Positions 25,400 to 34,062 of a stretch of 64,000 nucleotides of DNA are shown piece after piece. Position 1 is the stretch's first letter; the number at the start of each line of letters is the position of its first letter. Below the pieces are notes generated by a model. That model did no database searches. It saw only the letters and a program-made list of their open reading frames with translations, and was not told the origin of the DNA. Both the position numbers and the translations under genes were made by a program. Origin of the DNA: Lysobacter_K sp043738095 (lineage in GTDB: Bacteria; Pseudomonadota; Gammaproteobacteria; Xanthomonadales; Xanthomonadaceae). Location: positions 1 through 64,000 of the forward strand of contig JAYSZI010000012.1 in NCBI GenBank assembly GCA_043738095.1, written 5' to 3'.

Positions 25400-26467
25400 G
25401 TGACCGCTCCTACCCCCACTCCGCCCGCCCCCACGCCACTGACCTACCGCGAGGCGGGCGTCGATATCGATGCCGGCAACGCCCTGGTCGAACGCATCAA
25501 GCCGCTGGTCAAGCGCAGCTTCCGGCCCGAGGTAATGGGCGGCCTGGGCGGCTTTGGCGCGCTGTTCGACCTGTCCAACAAGTACCGCGAGCCGGTGCTG
25601 GTGTCGGGCACCGACGGCGTCGGCACCAAGCTCAAGCTCGCCCAGCAGCTCGGTCGCCACGACACGATCGGCATCGACCTGGTCGGCATGTGCGTCAACG
25701 ACGTGCTGGTGCAGGGCGCAGAACCGCTGTTCTTCCTCGACTACTTCGCCACCGGCAAGCTCGACGTCGACACCGCGGTCGCGGTCGTCGGCGGCATCGC
25801 CCGCGGCTGCGAAATGGCCGGTTGCGCACTGATCGGCGGCGAAACGGCCGAAATGCCCGACATGTACCCTCCCGGCGAATACGACCTGGCCGGGTTCACC
25901 GTCGGCGCGGTGGAAAAGTCGCAGATTCTCGACGGCAGCAAGGTCCAGGCCGGCGACGTGCTGCTCGGCATCGCGTCCAGCGGCCCGCATTCCAATGGCT
26001 ATTCGCTGATCCGCCGCATCTTTGATCGCGCCGGGCGTCCTGGTGAGGTCGAGGTCGGCGGCGTCAAGCTGATCGACGCGCTGATGGCCCCAACCGCGCT
26101 GTACGTGAAACCCATACTTGAACTGCTGCGCGCCAACGGTGGCCAACACCCACTGCACGCGATGGCGCACATCACCGGCGGCGGCCTGACCGAGAACATC
26201 ATCCGGGTGATTCCGGACGGCCTCGGCCTCGAGATCGAGGCATCGGCGATTGCTTTGCCGCCGGTGTTCGACTGGCTGCAGCGCGAAGGCGCGGTCGCGC
26301 CGACGGAGATGTGGCGCACGTTCAATTGCGGCATCGGCTTCGTGCTGGTGGTGGCGGCGAGCGACGTTGCCGGCATCTCGGGCGAACTCGACCGACTCGG
26401 CCTTGTCCACCGGCCGATCGGCCAGGTGGTCGCGGCCGCCGGCGACGAACGCGTGCGCATCGGCTGA
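25400..26467 (+). CDS. purM: Phosphoribosylformylglycinamidine cyclo-ligase PurM
   Basis: AIR synthetase, fifth step of purine biosynthesis, closing the imidazole ring with ATP. It is 355 residues from the GTG at 25400 (E. coli 345). The N-terminal TYREAGVDIDAGNALVERIK and VSGTDGVGTKLKLA motifs, CVNDVLVQGAEPLFFLDYFA, and IGGETAEMPDMYPPGEYDLAGF are all diagnostic. I prefer the GTG because the longer frame starting at 25271 overlaps the promoter area of the divergent DUF2066 operon. An A+T-rich TTAAAAT word lies about 40 bp before it. It is followed 5 bp later by a membrane-protein gene and then purN. Confidence 0.95.
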   Translation: MTAPTPTPPAPTPLTYREAGVDIDAGNALVERIKPLVKRSFRPEVMGGLGGFGALFDLSNKYREPVLVSGTDGVGTKLKLAQQLGRHDTIGIDLVGMCVNDVLVQGAEPLFFLDYFATGKLDVDTAVAVVGGIARGCEMAGCALIGGETAEMPDMYPPGEYDLAGFTVGAVEKSQILDGSKVQAGDVLLGIASSGPHSNGYSLIRRIFDRAGRPGEVEVGGVKLIDALMAPTALYVKPILELLRANGGQHPLHAMAHITGGGLTENIIRVIPDGLGLEIEASAIALPPVFDWLQREGAVAPTEMWRTFNCGIGFVLVVAASDVAGISGELDRLGLVHRPIGQVVAAAGDERVRIG

Positions 26468-26472
26468 CGTCG

Positions 26473-27102
26473 ATGTCACTGACGACTGCCAAGACCGCCG
26501 CGCTCGTGGCGGTCGCGGCCATCTTCCTGCTGAGCTGGGTGCAGCCGCCGTGGCCGCGCGAACAGGCGCTGCAGAGCACGCTGACGATCGCCGGTCTCGG
26601 CTGGCTGCTCTGGCACGCCCGGCGCTGGCCGACGCGCGACCGCGACTTCCTGGCGATCTGCGGCTTCATCGCCGTGCACTGCCTCGCCGCGCGCTGGCTG
26701 TATTCGTACGTCCCCTACGACGCCTGGCTGCAGTCGGCGGCCGGCTGGTCGCCGCAGCAGGCGTTCGACTGGGAGCGCAACCACGCCGACCGCCTGATCC
26801 ATTTCCTGTACGGGCTGTGCTTCACCGCCGCAATCCACCGCCATCTGCGCCAGCGCTGGCTGGGGCTCGCCAGCAGCCAGGCGTTCGCGCTCGCGGTGAT
26901 GGCGGTGATGTGCACGAGCCTGGCGTACGAGTGGTTCGAATGGGGCATCGCCCTGACCCTGTCGCCGGCCGACGCCGAGGCGTACAACGGCCAGCAGGGC
27001 GACTGGGATGCGCACATGGACATGCTGCTGGCGACGCTGGGTGCACTGCTGAGCCGGTTCTGGCTGGATCGGCAACTGTTGAACGCGCCCCTGCCCGCAT
27101 GA
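26473..27102 (+). CDS. DUF2238 (YjdF-like) inner-membrane protein
   Basis: Integral membrane protein of 209 residues with about five to six hydrophobic segments. It carries family-like HADRLIHFLYGL near residue 107 and SLAYEWFEWG near 152, then NGQQGDWDAHMDMLLATLGAL near 177, the DUF2238/YjdF signature. The function is unknown. It lies between purM and purN with a 5-bp gap before and a 4-bp ATGA overlap after, so it must be co-expressed with purine genes, though no link to purine synthesis is known. Confidence 0.85.
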   Translation: MSLTTAKTAALVAVAAIFLLSWVQPPWPREQALQSTLTIAGLGWLLWHARRWPTRDRDFLAICGFIAVHCLAARWLYSYVPYDAWLQSAAGWSPQQAFDWERNHADRLIHFLYGLCFTAAIHRHLRQRWLGLASSQAFALAVMAVMCTSLAYEWFEWGIALTLSPADAEAYNGQQGDWDAHMDMLLATLGALLSRFWLDRQLLNAPLPA

Positions 27103-27761
27103 GCTACCGGATCGCGGTGCTCGCCTCCGGCCGCGGCAGCAACCTGCAGGCGATCCTCGACGCGATTTCCGCGCAGCGCCTCAATGCCGAAGTGGTCGGC
27201 GTGTTTTCCGATAAGCCCCGCGCGCCCGCGCTCGAGCGTGCCCACGCCGCGCAGGTGCCCGCGATCGCGCTGCGTCCAAGCGGCTTCGCCACGCGCGACG
27301 ACTACGATGAACACCTGTTCAGCCTGATCGACGCGGTTCATCCCGACCTCATTGTCTGTGCCGGATACATGCGCCTCGTGAGCGGCCCCGCCGTCCAGAA
27401 TCGACTCGGCCGAATGATCAACATCCATCCGTCGCTGCTGCCCCAGTTCAAGGGCCTGCACACCCACCAGCGCGCGCTCGACGCCGGCATCGCCGAGCAT
27501 GGCGCGAGCGTGCATTTCGTCAGCTCGGAACTCGACGGCGGACCGGTGATCGCGCAGGCGCGCGTGCCGGTGCACGCCGCCGACGACGTCGCCACGCTGT
27601 CGCAACGGGTGCTGACCCGGGAGCATCCGTTGTTGCTGGCGACGCTGCGGCTGTTCAGCGCCGGTCGCCTCGCACTCACCGACGGCCAGGTGCGGCTTGA
27701 CGGCGTGCCGTTGCCCGCGCCGTTGCAGCTCGCCGCCGACGACACGTTCGGAACCTGCTGA
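27099..27761 (+). CDS. purN: Phosphoribosylglycinamide formyltransferase PurN
   Basis: Folate-dependent GAR transformylase, third step of purine synthesis. The 220-residue product has the N-terminal VLASGRGSNLQAILDAI phosphate-binding motif and the catalytic region with AGYMRLVSG, then NIHPSLLPQFKGLHTHQRAL (Asn-His catalytic pair) and HFVSSELDGGPVIAQARVPV. It starts inside the stop codon of the DUF2238 gene and is followed by a one-base overlap into a DUF3108 gene. Confidence 0.95.
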   Translation: MSYRIAVLASGRGSNLQAILDAISAQRLNAEVVGVFSDKPRAPALERAHAAQVPAIALRPSGFATRDDYDEHLFSLIDAVHPDLIVCAGYMRLVSGPAVQNRLGRMINIHPSLLPQFKGLHTHQRALDAGIAEHGASVHFVSSELDGGPVIAQARVPVHAADDVATLSQRVLTREHPLLLATLRLFSAGRLALTDGQVRLDGVPLPAPLQLAADDTFGTC

Positions 27762-28477
27762 TGACCTCCATGCAACGACTGGCATCGCTACTCGCGCCCT
27801 TGCTGCTGACGCTGTGTCTGCCGGCGCAGGCACTGGAACCGTTCGTCGCCAACTACCAGGTGCTGCGCGGCGGCCGGGCACTGGGCGAGGCGACGATGCG
27901 CGTGGTCACCGGCGAACCTTCGCGCTGGCGCGTCGACCTGGGCATGCGCGGCACCGGCTTGATGGGCCTGGCCGGGATCAACGCCGAGCAGAGCACCATG
28001 TTCGACACCGTTGGCGAAACTTACCGCCCGCTGACCCAGAGCACGCTGCGCAAGGCTTTGTTCACGCGCAAGCAGACCGTCGGCACCTACGATTGGCGGT
28101 CCCTCAGCGCGCGCTGGACCGGCGACGTCAAGAAAACCCGGCGGGCATCGGTCCAACTGCAGCCGGGCGACATGAGCGGGCTACTGATCAATCTGGCGGT
28201 GGTCCGCGATGCGCAACCAGGCACAGTCCTGCGCTACCGCTTCGTTGACGATGGCCGTGTGCGTGACCACCACTATGCGGTCGCTGCGGAACTGGAAACC
28301 GTGGCGGTCGGCGATATCGGCTACAACGCGATGCGCGTCACCCGCGTGCAGAGCGGCAGCGAAGAAACGGTGATCTGGGTAGTAGCTGGCGTACCGACGC
28401 CGATCCGCATGCTGCAACGCGAAAACGGCGTCGACACCTACGACCTGCGCCTGGTCGACTACAAAGGAGTTCAGTAA
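27761..28477 (+). CDS. DUF3108 exported protein, copy 1
   Basis: Exported protein of 238 residues with a signal peptide (hydrophobic run to LPAQA at about 24). The DUF3108 fold follows, with YQVLRGGRALGEATMRV, YDWRSLSARW and VWVVAGVPTPIRMLQRENG-like motifs. The function is unknown; family members are periplasmic beta-rich proteins. It overlaps purN by one base (TGATG) and abuts a second DUF3108 gene with no gap. The two proteins share layout and C-terminal motif (P.RILQREN), indicating tandem duplication. Confidence 0.85.
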   Translation: MTSMQRLASLLAPLLLTLCLPAQALEPFVANYQVLRGGRALGEATMRVVTGEPSRWRVDLGMRGTGLMGLAGINAEQSTMFDTVGETYRPLTQSTLRKALFTRKQTVGTYDWRSLSARWTGDVKKTRRASVQLQPGDMSGLLINLAVVRDAQPGTVLRYRFVDDGRVRDHHYAVAAELETVAVGDIGYNAMRVTRVQSGSEETVIWVVAGVPTPIRMLQRENGVDTYDLRLVDYKGVQ

Positions 28478-29167
28478 ATGACGACGATGACGACTTCCAA
28501 ACTACGCGGCTTGCTGTTCGTGGCGGCGCTGACCGTGGCCAGCGCGCCGGCCCTCGCGGTGAAGCCTTTCACCGCCGATTACCAGGCCAACTACATGGGC
28601 ATGCAGGCCGCGGGCCGCATGACGTTGGTGGCCGATGGCGCTAACCGCTGGAAATACAACCTGAGCATCAGCAATTCGATGGCCAACCTCAGCCAGACCA
28701 CCGTGTTCGAAGATCGCAGCGGCCAGTGGCGCCCGTTGTCGGGCACCGATTCCACCAAGGTGCTGGTCAAGAAGACCAACAAGGTCGCGAACTACGACTG
28801 GTCCAACGGCACGGCAAGCTGGAGCGGCGACATGAAGCCCGACCGCAAAGGCCCGATCAAACTGCAGGCCGGCGACCTCGACGCGCTGCTGATCAACCTC
28901 GCGCTGGTGCGCGACGTCGCCGCCGGGAAGCCGTTGAGCTACCGCATGGTCGAGGATGGCCGGGTCAAGCAGATGAGCTACACCGTGGCCGGCAAGGAGT
29001 CGATCGACATCGGCGGCAAGCCACAGCAAGCGACCAAGGTCGTCAGCAACAACGGCGACAAGCAGACGATCGCATGGGTGGTCGCGGGCCTGCCGGTGCC
29101 CGCTCGCATCCTGCAACGCGAGAATGGTCAGGACTCGATCGATCTGCGCGTGAGCTCGGTACGCTGA
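28478..29167 (+). CDS. DUF3108 exported protein, copy 2
   Basis: Paralogue of the preceding gene, 229 residues, with signal peptide ending near APALA (about residue 25). Shared features with copy 1: FTADYQANYMGMQAAGRM near the N-terminus, ANYDWSNGTASWSGDMKP in the middle, the LINLALVRD motif, and PARILQRENGQDSIDLRV at the end. It starts at the base after the copy 1 stop, with AAAGGAG at 28463-28469 as ribosome-binding site. The function is unknown. Confidence 0.85.
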   Translation: MTTMTTSKLRGLLFVAALTVASAPALAVKPFTADYQANYMGMQAAGRMTLVADGANRWKYNLSISNSMANLSQTTVFEDRSGQWRPLSGTDSTKVLVKKTNKVANYDWSNGTASWSGDMKPDRKGPIKLQAGDLDALLINLALVRDVAAGKPLSYRMVEDGRVKQMSYTVAGKESIDIGGKPQQATKVVSNNGDKQTIAWVVAGLPVPARILQRENGQDSIDLRVSSVR

Positions 29168-29261
29168 TTGACCGCCCAATCAAACTCGATGCATCGTTGC
29201 TGCAGCGCGCTCGCGACGAGCTACATCAATTCACGCGTTAGTACCTTCTTGGAAGCCTTAA

Positions 29262-29504
29262 ATGATCAAGCCGCATAGCTACATCGAGATCGCCTTTGAG
29301 TCGATCAAAGTCTTCACCGACGACGGAGTACTCGATGCGGGGGAGTTCGGCTTTTTGCTCGGGCTGGCCCTACGCGACAACTCAGTCGATGAGGACGAGC
29401 GTCGCGTACTGGCCAAGGTCTTCTCGCAAGCCGAACTTGGCACACTGACGCCGGTCGTGCGTGAGCGCATCGCCGAAGCGCGCGCCCTGCACAACATTTC
29501 GTGA
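29262..29504 (+). CDS. Small acidic protein of unknown function
   Basis: An 80-residue acidic, helix-rich protein (FTDDGVLDAGEFGFLLGLALRD... VDEDERRVLAKVFSQAEL). The ribosome-binding site GGAAG at 29251-29255 is well placed before the ATG. The DGVLDAGEF pattern is reminiscent of tellurite-resistance TerB-like helical domains or an EF-hand-like loop, but I do not recognise the family. It lies alone between the DUF3108 pair and parE. A 19-bp direct repeat begins inside its stop codon. Confidence 0.65.
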   Translation: MIKPHSYIEIAFESIKVFTDDGVLDAGEFGFLLGLALRDNSVDEDERRVLAKVFSQAELGTLTPVVRERIAEARALHNIS

Positions 29505-29538
29505 CGCCGCTGGCTTGTCGTGACGCCGCTGGCTTGAT
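29501..29538. repeat. Tandem 19-bp direct repeat spanning a stop codon
   Basis: Two copies of GTGACGCCGCTGGCTTG plus two variable bases, 19 bp each (29501-29519 and 29520-29538), back to back. The first copy contains the TGA stop of the small acidic protein gene, so the duplication is recent or neutral with respect to that frame. Confidence 0.9.
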
Positions 29539-29755
29539 CAGGGGTCGCGGGAAGCCCTGCCGGCGCAAGTAGTCCCAGATTGCTGAGCGATGTACGGCGT
29601 TACTGCCGCGCCCGTCGACAGATCGTAGCCATCGCCGCTACGGCTCGAAGAACCAACCATGGAATGGCGCTTGCGCCGCGCGCGGGCAGCCGGCGAGCTT
29701 GACCACCCTGGCTGCCGTCGCCATCCTCGCCGCTTCGCTTTCAGACCCAGGTTCA

Positions 29756-31678
29756 ATGAGCAGTCGCTACAACGCCGCCGATATCGAAGTGCTGTCCGGG
29801 CTGGACCCGGTCAAACGCCGCCCGGGCATGTACACCGACACCACCCGGCCCAACCATCTGGCGCAGGAAGTGATCGACAACGGCGTGGACGAGGCGCTTG
29901 CCGGCCATGCACGCACGATCGAGGTGATCCTGCATAGCGATGGCAGCTGCGAGGTCAGTGATGACGGTCGCGGCATGCCGGTCGACATCCATCCCGAGGA
30001 AAAAATTCCTGGCGTCGAGCTGATCCTCACGCGGCTGCACGCGGGCGGCAAGTTCAGCAACAAGAACTACACGTTCAGCGGTGGCCTGCACGGCGTCGGT
30101 GTCAGCGTGGTGAACGCGCTATCGACGCTGGTCGAAGTGCATATCAAGCGCGACGGCAACGAATACCGGATGACGTTCAACGACGGCGATCCGGCCTCGC
30201 CGCTCGCCATCGTCGGCACGGTCGGCAAGAAAAACACCGGCACCCGCCTGCGCTTCTGGCCCGATCCGAAGTATTTCGACACGCCCAAGTTCAACCTGCG
30301 CGCGCTCAAGCACCTGCTGCGTGCCAAAGCGGTGCTGTGCCCGGGCCTGACCGTGCGGCTGTTCGACGCCGCCAGCGGTGAGCGGCTCGAATGGTTCTAC
30401 GAGGACGGCCTGCGCGATTACCTGCGTGGCGAGCTGCACACGGGCTACCCGCAAGGCCGCGAGCTGCTGCCACCGGAGTTGTTCGTCGGCAAGCTCAGCA
30501 AGGACACCGAAACCGCCGACTGGGCGGTGGCGTGGGTTCCCGACGGCGAACTGGTGCAGGAAAGCTACGTCAACCTGATCCCGACCGCCGCCCACGGCAC
30601 CCACGTCAACGGCCTGCGCACCGGCTTTACCGATGCATTGCGCGAGTTTTGCGACTTCCGCAACCTGCTGCCGCGCGGCGTCAAGCTTGCGCCGGAGGAC
30701 GTCTGGGACCGGGTCGCGTTCGTGCTCAGCATCAAGCTGACCGACCCGCAGTTCAGCGGCCAGACCAAGGAGCGGCTCAGTTCGCGCCAGGCCGCTGGCT
30801 TCGTCGAAGGCGCCGCGCACGACGCGTTCTCGCTGTGGCTCAACCAGCACACCGAACTCGGCGAGCGCATCGCCCAGCTCGCAATCGAACGCGCCTCGGC
30901 GCGGCTCAAGACCGAGAAGCAGATAACCCGCAAGAAGATCACCCAAGGTCCGGCACTACCCGGCAAACTCGCCGACTGCACGTCGCAGGACCTATCGCGC
31001 ACCGAACTGTTCCTGGTCGAGGGCGACTCCGCCGGCGGCAGCGCGCGTCAGGCACGCGACAAGGACTTCCAGGCGATCCTGCCGTTGCGCGGCAAGATCC
31101 TCAACACCTGGGAAGTGGCGTCGGGCAGCGTGCTCGCGTCGCAGGAAGTGCACGACCTCGCGGTGGCGATCGGCTGCGACCCGGGCAAGGACGACATCAC
31201 CGGCCTGCGCTACGGCAAGGTGATCATCCTGGCCGACGCCGACTCCGACGGCCTGCACATCGCCACGTTGCTGACAGCGCTGTTTCTCAAGCATTTCCCG
31301 ACGCTGGTGACGGCCGGGCACGTGTTCGTGGCAATGCCGCCGTTGTTCCGTGTCGACGTCGGCAAGCTGGTGTTCTACGCGCTGGACGAGGAAGAAAAAC
31401 GCATCCTGCTGGAGAAGATCGAGCGCGAGAAATCCGATCGCAAGAAAGGCATGAGCGGCGCGATAAACGTGACCCGCTTCAAGGGCCTGGGCGAGATGAA
31501 CCCCTCGCAGCTGCGCGAGTCGACCGTGCATCCCGATACCCGCCGGCTGGTGCAGTTGACCATCGACGACAACGACGGCACCCACGGGCTGATGGACATG
31601 CTGCTGGCGAAGAAGCGCGCGAGCGACCGCAAGGCCTGGCTGGAAACCAAGGGCGACTTGGCCACGTTGGAAGTCTAA
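29756..31678 (+). CDS. parE: DNA topoisomerase IV subunit B ParE
   Basis: ATPase subunit of topoisomerase IV, which decatenates daughter chromosomes. The product is 640 residues (E. coli 630). GHKL ATPase motifs are EVIDNGVDEALAGHA near 37 and SDDGRGMPVDIHPEE near 68, then GGLHGVGVSVVNALS near 113. The TOPRIM part has ELFLVEGDSAGGSARQARD near 420 and the metal-binding DADSDGLHIATLL near 497. The C-terminal KGLGEMNPSQLRESTVHPDTR is present. GyrB is excluded by the short TOPRIM-C-terminal region. I chose the ATG at 29756; the 19 residues upstream in the open frame are not family-like. It is followed by a strong terminator. Confidence 0.94.
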   Translation: MSSRYNAADIEVLSGLDPVKRRPGMYTDTTRPNHLAQEVIDNGVDEALAGHARTIEVILHSDGSCEVSDDGRGMPVDIHPEEKIPGVELILTRLHAGGKFSNKNYTFSGGLHGVGVSVVNALSTLVEVHIKRDGNEYRMTFNDGDPASPLAIVGTVGKKNTGTRLRFWPDPKYFDTPKFNLRALKHLLRAKAVLCPGLTVRLFDAASGERLEWFYEDGLRDYLRGELHTGYPQGRELLPPELFVGKLSKDTETADWAVAWVPDGELVQESYVNLIPTAAHGTHVNGLRTGFTDALREFCDFRNLLPRGVKLAPEDVWDRVAFVLSIKLTDPQFSGQTKERLSSRQAAGFVEGAAHDAFSLWLNQHTELGERIAQLAIERASARLKTEKQITRKKITQGPALPGKLADCTSQDLSRTELFLVEGDSAGGSARQARDKDFQAILPLRGKILNTWEVASGSVLASQEVHDLAVAIGCDPGKDDITGLRYGKVIILADADSDGLHIATLLTALFLKHFPTLVTAGHVFVAMPPLFRVDVGKLVFYALDEEEKRILLEKIEREKSDRKKGMSGAINVTRFKGLGEMNPSQLRESTVHPDTRRLVQLTIDDNDGTHGLMDMLLAKKRASDRKAWLETKGDLATLEV

Positions 31679-31698
31679 GCCCGCTACCCACAGGCAAA

Positions 31699-31725
31699 TA
31701 AACCCCGGCATGCCCGGGGTTTTTC
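31699..31725 (+). terminator. Rho-independent terminator after parE
   Basis: An 8-bp stem AACCCCGG / CCGGGGTT (31701-31708 with 31714-31721), a 5-nt loop, then a run of T. It lies 22 bp after the parE stop. Confidence 0.9.
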
Positions 31726-31932
31726 TTGGCGATCGCCGAAGTCCCGTAGCAGCCGGATGCGAGTACGAAACGGGCGGTAGTCCTGCCCGGGCGCAAGCCC
31801 CGCGTGATGCCCAACATGCCCATCGGGGCAAGGCCGAAGAATCGGCTTGAGTTCCACGCACAGCACGCGCCTAGCCTCGCTCGTGATGGAAGCCCATTGG
31901 ACTGCCCGCGTTTCGCTTGCGTGCGACGCACC

Positions 31933-31964
31933 AAAAAAAGCCCCGCAGTGCGGGGCCTTTTTTT
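31933..31964 (-). terminator. Bidirectional rho-independent terminator before the SRPBCC gene end
   Basis: A stem GCCCCGC / GCGGGGC (31940-31946 with 31950-31956) flanked by A7 on the left and T7 on the right, so it can end transcription from either side. It lies just past the stop of the leftward SRPBCC gene. The 200 bp between it and the parE terminator hold no recognisable gene. Confidence 0.9.
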
Positions 31965-31981
31965 GGATCGGAATCGGTCGC

Positions 31982-33058
31982 TTACTTGACCGCCCAATAC
32001 ACGTCGTACTCGCCGTCTTCGGTGAAACCGGCTTCGATCCCCGCTTTCCAAGCCTCGTACGGACGCTCGACAGTTTCGAAACCACGGGTCAGGGCCCAGC
32101 CGCGCACTGCATCGCGCATGCGCGGCAGGTTGGCCATATGCCCCTTGAACGGCACCAGCGCGACCTTGGCCGGCTCGTTGAAGGCGACCGTGACCGGGCC
32201 TTCGAGCTTGACGCCCACCAACGGCGTCGCAGCGCCCGTGGCGCCAATCTTGCGCACTGGCTGCGCGACGTCGAACGAATACGTCTCGGCGCCGAACTCG
32301 TTGGTGATGATCCGCAGCGGGCCGGCCGCTTCCAGGCCATTGGCGGCCATGACCTTCTTGATCCAGTCGATATTACCCATCATCTGCGCCTGCACCTTGG
32401 CGTTGTCGCGCGGCACCACGGCGGTCACGATCAGCAGATTCTCCGCGGGACGGTCGACCAGCTTCGGTGCCTTGCTCGGGTCGTCCTTGCTCAACTCGGC
32501 GTAGTCGTAGTTCGGGACCGTGGCGAGCATGTTGCTCAGGCGCGACAAGCCCATCTTCATGTCCTCGCCAACGTTGCTGCTGACGTATAGACCCGCGTAG
32601 CGACCGATCAGATTCCAGCCGTAATCGACGTCGTAGCTCTGGGTAATCTGGATGTTGCGGCCGCCCTTGCCGGTCTTCTTGAAGGTGAACGCGGTGCGCT
32701 TATTGTTACCTGGCTCTACGTTCGTCAGCGCATAAGCGATGCGCTCGCCCGGCTTGCTCTCGGTGATCTCCCAGCGCCCTTCACCCAGGCCTCGCTCCTT
32801 GGAGGAGTAATCCAGGCGCGCACCTACGCCCTCTTCGGGGCCCGACAGCTTCAACTGCATGGCCGGATCCCTCGTCACCAGCGGATTCCAGTCGGGGAAA
32901 CGGCGCAGGCTGTTCAAGGTGTCGAACACGATCGTCTGCTTGCGGTTGGTCTCCACCGAATGCGACAGGTGGCGCTTGCTGGGCAGCAGCAGTCCGACGC
33001 TGACAAACAGCACGGCAACGATCGCCAGGGAAATCAGGAATTCGATCAAACGGGTCAT
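31982..33058 (-). CDS. SRPBCC/polyketide-cyclase-like protein with GyrI-like C-terminus
   Basis: Membrane-anchored protein of 358 residues. An N-terminal hydrophobic helix (about 5-25) is followed by a SRPBCC (START-like) domain with VFDTLNSLRRFPDWNPLV near 44 and GEGRWEITESKPGERIAYAL near 92. The second half (about 190-358) resembles GyrI-like small-molecule-binding domains, with motifs VTVAFNEPAKVALVPFKGHM and MRDAVRGWALTRGFE. Both folds bind hydrophobic small molecules, but no ligand can be named. It is monocistronic, ending at a strong terminator. Confidence 0.8.
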   Translation of the reverse strand: MTRLIEFLISLAIVAVLFVSVGLLLPSKRHLSHSVETNRKQTIVFDTLNSLRRFPDWNPLVTRDPAMQLKLSGPEEGVGARLDYSSKERGLGEGRWEITESKPGERIAYALTNVEPGNNKRTAFTFKKTGKGGRNIQITQSYDVDYGWNLIGRYAGLYVSSNVGEDMKMGLSRLSNMLATVPNYDYAELSKDDPSKAPKLVDRPAENLLIVTAVVPRDNAKVQAQMMGNIDWIKKVMAANGLEAAGPLRIITNEFGAETYSFDVAQPVRKIGATGAATPLVGVKLEGPVTVAFNEPAKVALVPFKGHMANLPRMRDAVRGWALTRGFETVERPYEAWKAGIEAGFTEDGEYDVYWAVK

Positions 33059-33396
33059 TCAGGGTTCTCCAGGGCCGGGCCGGGCCGGGGTCGACGGGCG
33101 CGCAGACCCGCCATGCTAGCAAGTATGACGGGGGCGGCGCAGCCATCGGGGCACTTAATTCACGATGTCGCGCCGATCAGCTTCATGTTCGGCGCCGGCG
33201 TATGCAGCGCAATTGGACCGCGTTGCTCCCGCCTGACCACAAGCACACCGGCAAAAGCCATGTCCATGCTCGTCCGGAAACTGACCAACGACATGGCTAT
33301 GCGCTGCGCTCGGTGCCCGGACTATCGGACGCGGTCGGCTCTCGCGCCCGATACCCGTGGGTCACTTGCGGGGCCGCGTTGGCGGCCCGCGCAAGG
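33059..33396. other. Intergenic stretch with a GC-rich hairpin
   Basis: This is 338 bp between the start of the SRPBCC gene and the end of the response-regulator gene, both leftward. No convincing gene is seen. A long stem (CTTGCGGGGCCGC ... GCGGCCCGCGCAAG, about 33365-33395) lies directly past the response-regulator stop and could act as its terminator, although no T-run follows. A GCCGG triplet run lies at 33076-33092, near the start of the SRPBCC gene. Confidence 0.55.
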
Positions 33397-34062
33397 TCAA
33401 ACCAACTGCAGCTCGAACGCCTTCAGCACGGCCCGGGTGCGGTCGCGCACGCCCAGCTTGGACAGAATGTTGGAGACGTGGTTCTTGATCGTCCCCTCCG
33501 CTACGCCCAGCGAGTTGGCGATCTCCTTATTAGAGAAACCACCGGCCATCAGCCGCAAGATCTCGGTTTCGCGCTCGGTCAGCGGGTCGGGCCGGTCGAG
33601 GCTGACGAAGTTGTTGCGCATGTGCTCCAACCCCGACAGCAACCGCTGGGTCACAGCGGGCTGCACCAGGGAGCCGCCGCTGGCGACCGCCTGGATCGCG
33701 CCAACCAACACCTCCAACGACACGTCCTTGAGCAGGTAACCCTTGGCCCCAGCCTTGATGCCGGCCAACACCAGTTGGTCGTCGTCGAACGTGGTCAGGA
33801 TGATCGTCGGCGGCAAGCTCTGGGTGCGGGCCAGGGCTTGCAACGCTTCCAGCCCCGACATCACCGGCATTCGCATGTCCATCAACACCACATCGGGATT
33901 GAGTTGCGGGATCACTTCGAGGGCCTGGCGGCCGTCGCTGGCCTCGCCGATGACCTCGATGCCGTCGGCCAGAGACAGCAGGGCCCGCACGCCTTGACGG
34001 ACGAGGTTCTGGTCGTCCACCAGCAATACCCGGATCGGGGCTGGAGGATGGGGATTGGTCAT
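33397..34062 (-). CDS. NarL/LuxR-family two-component response regulator
   Basis: DNA-binding response regulator of 221 residues. The receiver starts with IRVLLVDDQNLVRQGVRALL and has phospho-acceptor D62 in VVLMDMRMPVMSG. The C-terminal LuxR helix-turn-helix has LTERETEILRLMAGGFSNKE and VAEGTIKNHVSNILSKLGV, typical NarL-type recognition. The start ATG at 34062 overlaps the upstream kinase stop by 4 bp (ATGA). The pair resembles DesKR/LiaSR-type systems; the signal and targets are unknown. Confidence 0.92.
   Translation of the reverse strand: MTNPHPPAPIRVLLVDDQNLVRQGVRALLSLADGIEVIGEASDGRQALEVIPQLNPDVVLMDMRMPVMSGLEALQALARTQSLPPTIILTTFDDDQLVLAGIKAGAKGYLLKDVSLEVLVGAIQAVASGGSLVQPAVTQRLLSGLEHMRNNFVSLDRPDPLTERETEILRLMAGGFSNKEIANSLGVAEGTIKNHVSNILSKLGVRDRTRAVLKAFELQLV

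Noticed and set aside
25088..26479. A 463-codon minus-strand open frame through purM
   Set aside because: Antisense shadow of purM with no family resemblance.
31726..31932. Possible small gene between the two terminators after parE
   Set aside because: Open frames on both strands have shadow-like composition and lack start signals.
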